Part shown: one piece after another, positions 52,836 to 60,521 of the stretch
Numbering within the stretch: the stretch's first letter is position 1
Layout of the letters: every line of letters begins with the position of its first letter
Origin: G963662905 sp965230045
GTDB taxonomy: Bacteria > Bacteroidota > Bacteroidia > Bacteroidales > WRLA01
Length of the DNA: 64,000 nucleotides
Assembly: GCA_965230045.1 (NCBI GenBank)
Contig: OZ245940.1
Span: 1 to 64,000, forward strand
Direction of reading: 5' to 3'
Translations under genes and position numbers: made by a program
Notes under the pieces: generated by a model
Seen by the model: the letters and a program-made list of their open reading frames with translations, nothing else
What the model was told of the DNA's origin: nothing
Database searches by the model: none

Positions 52836-53060
52836 ATGAAAAAGAAAAAATTAAGTTTAAATAAAGTTAAAGTTGCAAAGCTGCAAGATACCAAGATGAA
52901 TAATGTTATTGGAGGGAATTTGGCTGAACCAACCGATACATGTCGTGAAACAGAGCTTACCTGTATACTAACTTGTCTAGATCCTAACTCATTGGATGTA
53001 TGCGAAACATCAAGTCCTTGTTTTACTCATTGGACCGATTGTAATACTTGTTGGTGTTAA
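52836..53060 (+). CDS. lanA: Class I lanthipeptide precursor 3 (eight Cys)
   Basis: 74 residues. The leader (1-27) is identical to precursor 1 (ends NNVIGG). The core begins NLAEPTDTCRETELTCILTC, near-identical to core 1, and then differs, with a C-terminal extension SSPCFTHWTDCNTCWC that adds three Cys. Total Cys: 36, 43, 47, 56, 62, 69, 72, 74. The extended tail would allow extra thioether or disulfide rings. Confidence 0.88.
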   Translation: MKKKKLSLNKVKVAKLQDTKMNNVIGGNLAEPTDTCRETELTCILTCLDPNSLDVCETSSPCFTHWTDCNTCWC

Positions 53061-53076
53061 TGAAATATAGTAATTA

Positions 53077-53101
53077 GGGTGTCCATAAAGGGCGCCCTTT
53101 T
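53077..53101 (+). terminator. Attenuating hairpin between lanA3 and the propeller gene
   Basis: GGGTGTCC (53077-53084) pairs with GGGCGCCC (53090-53097) using two G-U pairs, loop ATAAA, then TTTT. Same fold as 44017-44041 although two bases of the right arm differ, which keeps pairing. Confidence 0.65.
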
Positions 53102-53117
53102 ACAATATCAATATTAG

Positions 53118-54458
53118 ATGAAAAAATTATATTTATTATTAGTAATACTATCTGCGCATCAATTACTTTTCTCACAAAACAATTCCGTTGTGAAAGGAAC
53201 CGTAATTGAAGAAAATACCGGGCAACCACTTGCCAATGTAGCCATCCAGATTTGGCCGGGCAGCAAATTCGGAAGCATAAGCGACAAAGAAGGAAGGTTT
53301 AAAATCAACACAGACAGAGATAGCATAACATTGAAGTTCTCTCACATCTCATCCAAACCGAAACTGCTAAAAATCAATATCAAAACCGTTTCAGATTCCA
53401 ATCTGGTGGTTACATTAATGCCATTTTCATACACCCTTGATGCAGTGGAAATTAGCGAAGAAAAATATGAAACGATCTATAAAAAACCCAACCAATCGGT
53501 TATTGATTATGAAATTTATAATCACCGCATCTACTTCCTGCTGAAAGATTACGCCAATATGAAATACCAGCTGATTTCGGTAGATGAAAACCTTAGAGAC
53601 ACAATCTACAGTAGCCCTCCCGGCAAGCCCCGGGGAATTATTATTGATTTTTATGGCAACCTGGATATTGTTTCAAAATCGAATTCTGTTTATCAGATTA
53701 TTATTGAAAACGATCAAATAAACTATCTGGAACCCTTCAATTATTCAAAGCTCAAGAAAGTAAACGAACTGTACGATTTTAAGATTGATAGCAATTATTA
53801 TTTTTCTGAGTTCCAAACAAAAATAAAAGACATAATTAATTATGGAAAAATTAATAGAGGAAGTAAGAATATTTTCTATTCACTATTTGATGAGGATAAG
53901 ATAAACTATTTTTATGATGAGATGAGATTTTTGGGATTGTTTAATAAGTGTTATTCAGCTCCACCTGGAGAAAAAAGAAGGGATATAGTTACAAAGCTTT
54001 ATGACAGGCAAGAGATAAACTTCACTGTAAACTTTATGTATAACCACATTTCAAACGCCTATTTTCATATAAAGGACAGTATATACATTATAGATAATAT
54101 CAATAACAAGCTATTGAAGTTTGATAAAAACGGCAAGCTCGTCTCAGAGCTCAACATAACACACATCCATGACGATGAAAAAGCTTACAAGCTTTTGGAA
54201 AGAGAAGAAGGGCGGATATGGAAAGACAAGGCATTGATAGACAATTGCAATAATGAAAAAGCATATTTTTTATGGAAAGAGGGTGCAAAAACCGATCTAT
54301 ACAGCCTTGACCTTAGCGGTGGAGAGATCTCATTTATTGAAACACTGCCCCATGTTTTCCCCATTAAAATAAAGGTGTATAACAACACCATTTATTATTT
54401 ATACCAGAAAATTGGCAACAGCAGGAATTATGGGCTTTATAGAATGTATATAAATTAA
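53118..54458 (+). CDS. Exported carboxypeptidase-regulatory-like / beta-propeller protein, cassette 3
   Basis: 446 residues, same architecture as the cassette-1 protein: signal peptide (LYLLLVILSAHQLLFSQ), CarboxypepD_reg-like domain (VVKGTVIEENTGQPLANVAIQIWPGSKFGSIS), propeller repeats. Over 85% identical to it in residues 1-228 and from about 329 to the end, but the middle (about 53808-54100, FQTKIKDIINYGKINRGSKNIF ... NHISNAYFHIKDS) is largely different. Role in resistance, sensing or export specificity is inferred from the co-variation with its neighbouring precursor. Confidence 0.75.
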   Translation: MKKLYLLLVILSAHQLLFSQNNSVVKGTVIEENTGQPLANVAIQIWPGSKFGSISDKEGRFKINTDRDSITLKFSHISSKPKLLKINIKTVSDSNLVVTLMPFSYTLDAVEISEEKYETIYKKPNQSVIDYEIYNHRIYFLLKDYANMKYQLISVDENLRDTIYSSPPGKPRGIIIDFYGNLDIVSKSNSVYQIIIENDQINYLEPFNYSKLKKVNELYDFKIDSNYYFSEFQTKIKDIINYGKINRGSKNIFYSLFDEDKINYFYDEMRFLGLFNKCYSAPPGEKRRDIVTKLYDRQEINFTVNFMYNHISNAYFHIKDSIYIIDNINNKLLKFDKNGKLVSELNITHIHDDEKAYKLLEREEGRIWKDKALIDNCNNEKAYFLWKEGAKTDLYSLDLSGGEISFIETLPHVFPIKIKVYNNTIYYLYQKIGNSRNYGLYRMYIN

Positions 54459-54468
54459 AAATGAATTG

Positions 54469-55641
54469 ATGAATGTGGATTTGCTATTAAAAAAAGTGTA
54501 CGAATCATTGTCGTCTGTAAATGAGGTAAGTGTTCATGGATTTTATTCTGATACTTCGGGAATCTCCCTTTTCCTTTTTTATTATTCCTTAATGCTAAAT
54601 GATGAAAAGTGTTACAATAAAGCGGTAATGCTTCTTGAAAAAACTTTGATGTCTTATTACCAAACCAGAATTGCGCCTTCTGACATTGCCAGATTGGGTT
54701 GGCTTTTACTAAATCTTGATAGTAATGATTTTTTAGAGACTGATATTAATGAATTGATTGATAAGAGTGTGAATAAAGTTTTATTCGAAAAAGTTTTGGA
54801 TTATCTAAAAAATGACAATTACGACTTCTTGCATGGTGCACTTGGTATCATTCAGTACTTTTTGAGCAAAAATGATATAGAAAGTCGGTTCTATGTTTCA
54901 GAATTTGTTGATGAATTTGCAGAAAAGGCAGAAAGGGCAAAAGATAATGAGCTGAAATGGCTGTCAACATTAGACATCAGAACAAAAACAAAAGGCTATA
55001 ATATTAGCATGTCGCACGGTCTGGCAAGCATTATCGCTATGCTGAGCAAGATATACAAACAGGGAATTAATCAGAATAAAACAAAGTACTTACTTGAAGG
55101 AGCCATGAATTATCTGCTGCAACAAAAATTGCCCAATGGCAAGTATATTTCTGTTTTCCCAAACTTTGCCATAGAAAGCATGAAAAATTTGGCCCCGAGC
55201 CGTCTTGCCTGGTGTTATGGCGATCTTGGCATTTCTGTAGCAATATGGCATGCCTCACAAGCCCTGGGGCGAAAGGATTGGGAAGAAGAAGCCATTAGAA
55301 TTCTACTCCATTCTGCCCGTCGAAGGGATTTGAAAGAAAACAGCGTAATAGATGCAGGGCTTTGCCATGGTACAGCTGGCATTGCACATATTTATAACCG
55401 TATGTATGGCTATACGGGTGTTGAAGAACTAAAAGAAGCTTCTGAATACTGGTTCGGCCAAACCCTTAAAATGGCACGCTTTGAGGATGGTTTGGCGGGT
55501 TACAAGGCCTGGCATGGGCTTGATAAAGGATGGAAAAATGAACCGGGACTACTGGAAGGAATCGCAGGCATTGGTCTTGCCATGATTTCTGCTGTTTCGG
55601 ATATAGAACCTGCATGGGACGAATGTTTGTTGTTAAGTTAG
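54469..55641 (+). CDS. lanC: Lanthionine synthetase C-like cyclase, cassette 3
   Basis: 390 residues, almost identical to lanC1; carries LHGALGI, SMSHGLAS, WCYGDLG (C249), LCHGTAGIAH (C299, H300). The only full lanC with all motifs unaltered. It is followed 6 bp later by the lanB fragment, showing that the original operon order was lanA - propeller - lanC - lanB. Confidence 0.9.
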   Translation: MNVDLLLKKVYESLSSVNEVSVHGFYSDTSGISLFLFYYSLMLNDEKCYNKAVMLLEKTLMSYYQTRIAPSDIARLGWLLLNLDSNDFLETDINELIDKSVNKVLFEKVLDYLKNDNYDFLHGALGIIQYFLSKNDIESRFYVSEFVDEFAEKAERAKDNELKWLSTLDIRTKTKGYNISMSHGLASIIAMLSKIYKQGINQNKTKYLLEGAMNYLLQQKLPNGKYISVFPNFAIESMKNLAPSRLAWCYGDLGISVAIWHASQALGRKDWEEEAIRILLHSARRRDLKENSVIDAGLCHGTAGIAHIYNRMYGYTGVEELKEASEYWFGQTLKMARFEDGLAGYKAWHGLDKGWKNEPGLLEGIAGIGLAMISAVSDIEPAWDECLLLS

Positions 55642-55647
55642 ATTTGT

Positions 55648-56547
55648 ATGGATGATATCATGCTTTATAAGCCTTTTAATAAGTACATTTTGCGTACCCC
55701 CACCTTTCCTTTAAGTTTTGTTTGTGAGTTAACTTCAGGGGATGAAATTAGAGAAGCAGAGTTAAAACATATTTTTGCTGATCCTCTTGTTCAAGAGGCT
55801 GTATTTATCGCCTCACAACCTCTGTATCATGAAATGGAAAAATGGCTACAGGACGATACGGCAAAGGACAGAAAAGGGAAAAGAAAGAATGAAAAACTTA
55901 AAGAAAGCCTGCTGCGTTATTTGTTTCGTATGTCCACGCGATGCACTCCTTTTGGCATGTTTGCAGGCTTTTCCGCAGGATCTTTTAGTGATATTAGTAA
56001 AATCGAGCTTAAATCTAAAATAGATTGTGTTTGTCATACCCGTTTGGATATGAATTATTTGTGTGCTTTGGCATTTGATTTATCAAAAAACAGAGATATT
56101 AGAAAGCATCTAAAATTTTCACCAAACTCAAGTATATATAAAATCGGCAATCAAATCAGATATGTCGAGTATTACTATGTAAACAGTCATCGTAAACATC
56201 ATATTGTTGCTGTCGATAATTCGGAATATATTACTGCTGTATTGCAAAAGGCCATTAAAGGAGAAAGGATTGACAATCTTTCCGAAATACTGGTGGATGA
56301 AGAGATTTCAATGAATGATGCCGTATCATTTGTTAACGAAATGATTGACGAACAACTCCTGATAAGTGAATTGGAACCACGTGTTACAGGAGCTGATTTT
56401 CTTGTTCAAATAATAGAAATCCTTTCCAGGATGCCCCAAGATTCCGGGATTTCTACCGTACTAAAAAACCTTGTACAAATTTACAAGGAATTAAATCAAC
56501 TCAAACAGCTACCCCCGTTCCCGCGCGTGTCCTCACGCGTGGCTTAG
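55648..56547 (+). pseudogene. lanB: Lantibiotic dehydratase (LanB), truncated N-terminal third
   Basis: 299 residues including about 12 foreign ones at the end. The N-terminal lantibiotic dehydratase domain is recognisable: YILRTPTFPLSF, LLRYLFRMSTRCTPFGMFAGFSAGSF (the conserved R-x-TPFGxFAG block), TRLDMNYLCALAFDLSKN, IRYVEYY. Full LanB proteins are about 700-1000 residues and need the remaining tRNA-Glu-dependent glutamylation part and the elimination domain. The native frame ends at ELNQLKQL (56509), where a REP sequence supplies a random tail and stop. The fragment cannot dehydrate precursors alone. Confidence 0.85.
56508..56545. repeat. REP sequence, left of the RAYT remnant
   Basis: AGCTACCCCCGTTCCCGCG followed by CGTGTCCTCACGCG palindrome; the inverse of the copy at 56871. 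Here it forms the junction with lanB. Confidence 0.75.
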
Positions 56548-56719
56548 CAAGTCAGGCTAAGCAAACCCGTATATTCCGTAAGTCACAAAAGCAGCTTTCT
56601 TTTAACAGCTCTTGTTGCCTTGATATTTTAATGCGCATAAAAAAAGTTTTTGATGCGCATGAAAAATTATTTCTACGCCTGTTATCATCAATTTAAATAC
56701 TTGAAGTAATAGCAATAAA

Positions 56720-56865
56720 GTGATTTCACAAAAAATCAGGTACATTCACCAAAATCCAGTCGAAGAGGGCCTGGTGTTTTATCCTGAGGATTATTTGTAC
56801 TTAGTGCATTGGATTATGCAGGAAAAAAAGGGATACTCGAAGATGTTATTGTGGTTGATATTTAA
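56720..56865 (+). pseudogene. C-terminal remnant of a REP-associated tyrosine transposase (RAYT)
   Basis: IRYIHQNPVEEGLVFYPEDYLY is the hallmark end of RAYT/TnpA-REP (Y1-type) transposases, then a one-base frameshift, and SALDYAGKKGILEDVIVVDI with a stop at 56863-56865. The N-terminal catalytic part is missing; 56548-56719 shows no recognisable coding. RAYT genes are typically flanked by the REP palindromes they mobilise, as seen here on both sides. Confidence 0.75.
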
Positions 56866-56870
56866 GCAGT

Positions 56871-56903
56871 ACCGCGCGTGAGGACACGCGCGGTAGCTGG
56901 GGG
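56871..56903. repeat. REP sequence, right of the RAYT remnant
   Basis: CCGCGCGTG (56872-56880), AGGA loop, CACGCGCGG (56885-56893), followed by TAGCTGGGGG. Inverted relative to the copy at 56508. Confidence 0.8.
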
Positions 56904-56914
56904 AAACACTTTTA

Positions 56915-57412
56915 ATGCAACTCCAAGAATCTATTGAAACTCTTAGAACAGCTATTGATGGCTGGGAAAATAAGTATATTTTACGGTCACCTATTGATGG
57001 TAGATGCGTTTTCATTCAATACTGGAGGAAGAATCAAATTGTTGCTTCCAATGAAAAAGTTATGGCAATTGTACCCGTTCATGGTAAAGACATAATTGGC
57101 AGTCTTCAAATACCAACGCATGGCTTTGGAAAAGTAAAGCAGGGGCAAGAGGTTATCATAAGGCTTAATAATTATCCTTATATGGAATTTGGAGTGCTCA
57201 AAGGGTTCATTAAAAATATTTCAACTATTCCAAATAAGGATTTCTATTATGCTGAAGTTGATTCTCTTGATGGAATGACGACGACATATGGTATTGAAAT
57301 AGAGTGTTCACAAAGTTTGTCTGGCACTGCAGAAATAATAACAGAGGATACCAGGCTGCTTTATCGTTTAATACGTCCTGTTAAGTCTTTAGTTGATAGA
57401 TGGATAGGTTAG
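56915..57412 (+). pseudogene. HlyD-like periplasmic adaptor of the lanthipeptide exporter, 3' half only
   Basis: 165 residues readable from ATG 56915, but the frame is open upstream to the REP (..ETLLMQLQES) and the N-terminal membrane anchor and first lipoyl half are missing, so this is a truncated gene. What is left: coiled-coil end (ESIETLRTAIDGWENKYILRSPIDGRCVFI), lipoyl-like strand QYWRKNQIVASNEKVMAIVP, and the beta-barrel part FGKVKQGQEVIIRLNNYPYMEFGVLKGFIKNIS. In intact Bacteroidetes lanthipeptide clusters such an adaptor partners a peptidase-containing ABC exporter, which is absent here. Confidence 0.8.
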
Positions 57413-57436
57413 TCATAGTGCTAGTGCAGCATTATA

Positions 57437-57472
57437 TTTTGTAATAAGCTGAGTTATTTCCTAATATCTTTG
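57437..57472 (+). promoter_or_regulatory. Promoter of the pseudouridine synthase gene
   Basis: TTTTG (57437-57441) and TATCTTTG (57465-57472) fit -33 and -7 boxes at 23-bp spacing. The ATG starts 4 bp after the -7 box, implying a nearly leaderless transcript. Confidence 0.55.
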
Positions 57473-57476
57473 CCCC

Positions 57477-58172
57477 ATGCAAACAAAAATTCTTTTTCAG
57501 GACGACCATATTATCGTGGTGCATAAGCCCGCAGGCTTGCCTGTGCACAAAAACCAGCATATGCCCAAAGATGCGGATTACCTTTTGAAACAGGTAAATC
57601 ATTTAACAGGCTCGGAGCTGTTTAATGTCCATCGCCTCGACCAGCCTACTTCCGGTTTGGTGGTTTTGGCGCGCACACAGGATGCGGCACGGCATTTTGC
57701 CAAAGAATTTTCCGAAAAGCAGGTGGAAAAAAAGTACCTCACTTTGGTGCATGGAACGCTGGATGCGGAGGGTTCATACGATTTTCGAGTGCACGACAAA
57801 AGCAAAAAGCGCAAAACAGATGCTTTGACCCATTATCGTTGCATGGGGCAAGGGAAGATCCCGCTGGCATTCCGCGATGATGCAGAATTGCAGGTCAGCC
57901 TGGCCGAAGTCAGCCCGCAAACGGGACGATGGCACCAAATCCGGCAGCATTTTGGTGGCACCGGGCATTACATCATTGGAGATAATCAGCACGGCTCGCG
58001 CCAGCTCAACCGGGCTTTAAAAGAATTTCTGGAACAGGATCAGTTGGAACTTATGTTGCATGCTTCATCGCTCTCGTTTCGTCATCCGGAAAATATGGAG
58101 CTGATGCATTTTGAAGATGCTGTTCCCGGTTATTTTCAGGAGATGCTGGAAGGGGTTGGGATAAGGATCTGA
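57477..58172 (+). CDS. RluA-family pseudouridine synthase (TruC-like)
   Basis: 231 residues without an S4 domain, as in TruC (tRNA U65) type enzymes. Motifs: ILFQDDHIIVVHKPAGLPVH (motif I), VHRLDQPTSGLVVLA with the catalytic Asp (about residue 54), KKYLTLVHG (motif IIa region), and SPQTGRWHQIRQHF (motif III). The length and the start ILFQDDHIIVV favour TruC over RluA/C/D, but the target (tRNA or rRNA) is not proven. Confidence 0.85.
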   Translation: MQTKILFQDDHIIVVHKPAGLPVHKNQHMPKDADYLLKQVNHLTGSELFNVHRLDQPTSGLVVLARTQDAARHFAKEFSEKQVEKKYLTLVHGTLDAEGSYDFRVHDKSKKRKTDALTHYRCMGQGKIPLAFRDDAELQVSLAEVSPQTGRWHQIRQHFGGTGHYIIGDNQHGSRQLNRALKEFLEQDQLELMLHASSLSFRHPENMELMHFEDAVPGYFQEMLEGVGIRI

Positions 58173-58245
58173 TCTTTTTTTGAAAAGGAGGAAACCGAAG
58201 GCACATAATTCACAAGTTTATTTTCCATAAAGGCCAGGAATTGGC

Positions 58246-58279
58246 ACAAAAAAAAGGGCGCCTGTTGCGGGACGCCCTT
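58246..58279 (-). terminator. Terminator of the methylmalonyl-CoA decarboxylase operon
   Basis: AAGGGCG (58254-58260) pairs with CGCCCTT (58273-58279); on the minus strand the stem is followed by a T run (plus-strand A run up to 58255). It lies 24 bp after the stop of the beta-subunit gene. Confidence 0.85.
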
Positions 58280-58302
58280 ACACCAAACAATAAACTCACA
58301 TA

Positions 58303-59640
58303 TTACAACAAAAAGCTCAGCAGGATACCTGCGGCAACAGCGCTACCAATAACACCGGAAACATTCGGCGCCATAGCGTGCATTAGCAGGTGGTTGGTCG
58401 GATCTTCTTTTAAGCCCTCGTTCTGAACAACGCGTGCACTGTCCGGAACGGCCGATACGCCCGCTGCACCAACCAGTGGGTTTATCTTATTATCTTTTTT
58501 GAGGAATACATTCATAAACTTAGCGAATAAAATCCCTCCTGAAGTAGCAATCATAAATGAAAGAGCTCCCAAAATGAAAATCATAATGGATTGTGGCGTC
58601 AGGAAAACATCGGCCTGTGTACTGGCCCCAACGGTAAGCCCGAGCAAAATCGTAACGATATCGATCAGAGCATTACGTGCTGTATCGGCCAAACGTTTGG
58701 TCACGCCGCTTTCCTTCAAAATATTTCCAAAGAACAACATACCCAAAAGAGGCAATGAACTCGGAGATATAAACGCAGTAAGTATGAGTCCTATTATAGG
58801 GAAAATGATTTTTTCTGTTTTGGAAACAGCTCTTGGCGGCCTCATACGGATGACACGTTCCTTTTTGCTGGTCAGTAATTTCATGATCGGTGGCTGGATA
58901 ACAGGCACCAGAGCCATATACGAATAAGCAGCAATGGCGATTGGGCCAATCAGGTTTTGGGTTTGCAGGCCGTTGATAATGCCCCCGTTCGCCAATTTGG
59001 ATGAAAGGAAAATCGCTGTAGGGCCATCGGCACCACCGATAATACCAATTGAACCGGCTTCCGGAAGGTTAAAACCGAGGAAAAGCGCACCGATCAGGGT
59101 AAGGAAAATACCTACCTGTGCAGCCGCTCCAAGCAGCATCAGGCGTGGATTGGAAATCAGGGATGAGAAATCGGTCATCGCCCCAATCCCAAGAAAAATA
59201 AGGGGCGGATAAATCCCTTTCACTACGCCGTAGTATAAATAGTTCATTACACTACCTTCCTGATAGATACCAAGTTGCAGGTTGATATCCGGATCGTTGA
59301 AGAAGGGGATGTTACCGATGATAATCCCCGTACCGATCGGAATCAGCAGCAGGGGTTCATAATCAAAGCGGATAGCGAGGTAGATAAAAAACAGACCTAC
59401 CAGAATCATGATAAAGTGCCCCCAGGTAATATTCCTGAAACCTGAATAACGATAAAATTTGTATAATCCCTGAAAAGTAAGCGATTCATTAAAAGGCTTG
59501 GAATTATCGTTTTGCTGAACGACTTCCTGTTGATTATCTGTTTGGGTGGTTTTGCCGCTCAGGTCATCTGCAAAGACTGCTGTCAGGATACTGAGCACGG
59601 CAATAATCCCAAAAATTGTCAAAAACTTTCTAAGTGCCAT
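58303..59640 (-). CDS. Na+-translocating decarboxylase beta subunit (OadB/MmdB family)
   Basis: 445 residues with an N-terminal signal-like helix and extra region, then 9-11 membrane helices. Family blocks are GSVMNYLYYGVVKGIYPPLIFLGIGAMTDFSSLISNPR, GFNLPEAGSIGIIGGADGPTAIFLSSKLA and NPLVGAAGVSAVPDSARVVQNEG ... HLLMHAMAPNVSGVIGSAVAAG, including the conserved Asp in IGGADGPT needed for Na+ binding and decarboxylation coupling. It forms the membrane ion pump of the complex with the neighbouring gamma, biotin-carrier and alpha subunits. Last gene of the operon. Confidence 0.93.
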   Translation of the reverse strand: MALRKFLTIFGIIAVLSILTAVFADDLSGKTTQTDNQQEVVQQNDNSKPFNESLTFQGLYKFYRYSGFRNITWGHFIMILVGLFFIYLAIRFDYEPLLLIPIGTGIIIGNIPFFNDPDINLQLGIYQEGSVMNYLYYGVVKGIYPPLIFLGIGAMTDFSSLISNPRLMLLGAAAQVGIFLTLIGALFLGFNLPEAGSIGIIGGADGPTAIFLSSKLANGGIINGLQTQNLIGPIAIAAYSYMALVPVIQPPIMKLLTSKKERVIRMRPPRAVSKTEKIIFPIIGLILTAFISPSSLPLLGMLFFGNILKESGVTKRLADTARNALIDIVTILLGLTVGASTQADVFLTPQSIMIFILGALSFMIATSGGILFAKFMNVFLKKDNKINPLVGAAGVSAVPDSARVVQNEGLKEDPTNHLLMHAMAPNVSGVIGSAVAAGILLSFLL

Positions 59641-59674
59641 TTTTGTTCGGCTTTTAAAGGTTCATAAAAAGTGC

Positions 59675-60103
59675 TTACACCAATTCTACCAAAGGAGCTT
59701 CCTGAAGGACGTTATCCCCTACGGTGACTTTAATAGAACCCACAGTTCCGTCGCGTTCGGCCAAAACAACATTCTCCATTTTCATGGCTTCATACATTAA
59801 AAGCTTATCGCCTTTTTTTACCTCATCGCCTTCTTTTACAAAGATATTGAGGATCACACCGGGAAGCGGGCATTTAATGATTAAGGGGCCACCGGCAGGC
59901 TTTGCATCGGGCAGTTTGTGGCTGCCTTTGGGGTTAACAACAGCCGAACGGACCAATGTAGGCGTTTTGCTTGTTTTGATTTCTTTGTGCAACTCCACTT
60001 TGTAAGAAGAACCGTTTACATCCATTTTGATGATGTTCTTTTCAAAGCCTTTGATTTCCACTTCGTACTGGTTGCCACGTACAGTGAATTTATATTTTCT
60101 CAT
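59675..60103 (-). CDS. Biotin carboxyl carrier subunit of the decarboxylase
   Basis: 142 residues. N-terminal strand-rich segment, a Pro/Ala-containing linker, and a biotinyl domain (about 72-142) with the biotinylation site EAMKME (K108). It carries CO2 from the carboxyltransferase (encoded at 60522) to the membrane beta subunit. Fits the delta/gamma biotin carrier of methylmalonyl-CoA decarboxylase. Spacing of 34 bp on both sides. Confidence 0.93.
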   Translation of the reverse strand: MRKYKFTVRGNQYEVEIKGFEKNIIKMDVNGSSYKVELHKEIKTSKTPTLVRSAVVNPKGSHKLPDAKPAGGPLIIKCPLPGVILNIFVKEGDEVKKGDKLLMYEAMKMENVVLAERDGTVGSIKVTVGDNVLQEAPLVELV

Positions 60104-60137
60104 CAGTAATGATCTTTATATGACTGATTAATAAATT

Positions 60138-60503
60138 TTATTGTTGCTTGTTCAGGTTGCGCATGCCGTATATCTTGGAACTCCATGGTGAGTAGTTCCG
60201 CGAAACACGTTTTATGGTCAGGATATTGCTTTCCTCATCGTGCATTTCATTGAAATACATAAAGATTGCTGCGCTAATGGCTGCATTCTCTTCTGATGAA
60301 ACCGATAATTCCTGATTTGCACACTCTTTCCCTTCCTTTTTAAGCTTTTTCCTGATATTGATATTCAACACTTTAGGAACATTAGAAAAAACAAAGAACA
60401 GAAGTACGAGTGCGCTGAAAACAATTGAATAACCAACCAGGGTAATCACAAGGCCCTGGTTCAGGTTATGGGTAAGTTCAGCCGACATTTCTAATAAAAC
60501 CAT
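60138..60503 (-). CDS. OadG-type small membrane subunit of the decarboxylase
   Basis: 121 residues with one membrane helix near the N-terminus (LVITLVGYSIVFSALVLLFFVFSNVPKVL, about 18-46) and a soluble tail rich in charged residues; ISAAIFMYFNEMHDEESNILTIKRVSRNYSPWSSKIYGMRN has the -SPWS-K-YG-R pattern seen at the end of many Bacteroidetes OadG proteins. It should help assemble the alpha and beta subunits. Located between alpha and biotin-carrier genes. Confidence 0.85.
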   Translation of the reverse strand: MVLLEMSAELTHNLNQGLVITLVGYSIVFSALVLLFFVFSNVPKVLNINIRKKLKKEGKECANQELSVSSEENAAISAAIFMYFNEMHDEESNILTIKRVSRNYSPWSSKIYGMRNLNKQQ

Positions 60504-60521
60504 AGTACAATTATTTAATGT

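Larger units (their letters stand above)
43234..55641 (+). repeat. Three tandem lanthipeptide cassettes
   Basis: Units begin at about 43234, 46597 and 52294, each starting in the last codons of the LytTR gene and ending with lanC. The units are about 3.4 kb each (unit 2 after removing IS66). Units 1 and 3 are near-identical except in the lanA core end, the middle of the propeller gene and short patches. Unit 2 shares the 5' flank (to about 47150) and the 3' half of lanC (from about 49355) but has an unrelated-looking 2.2-kb block between. Tandem duplication followed by exchange or replacement is the simplest account. Confidence 0.88.
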
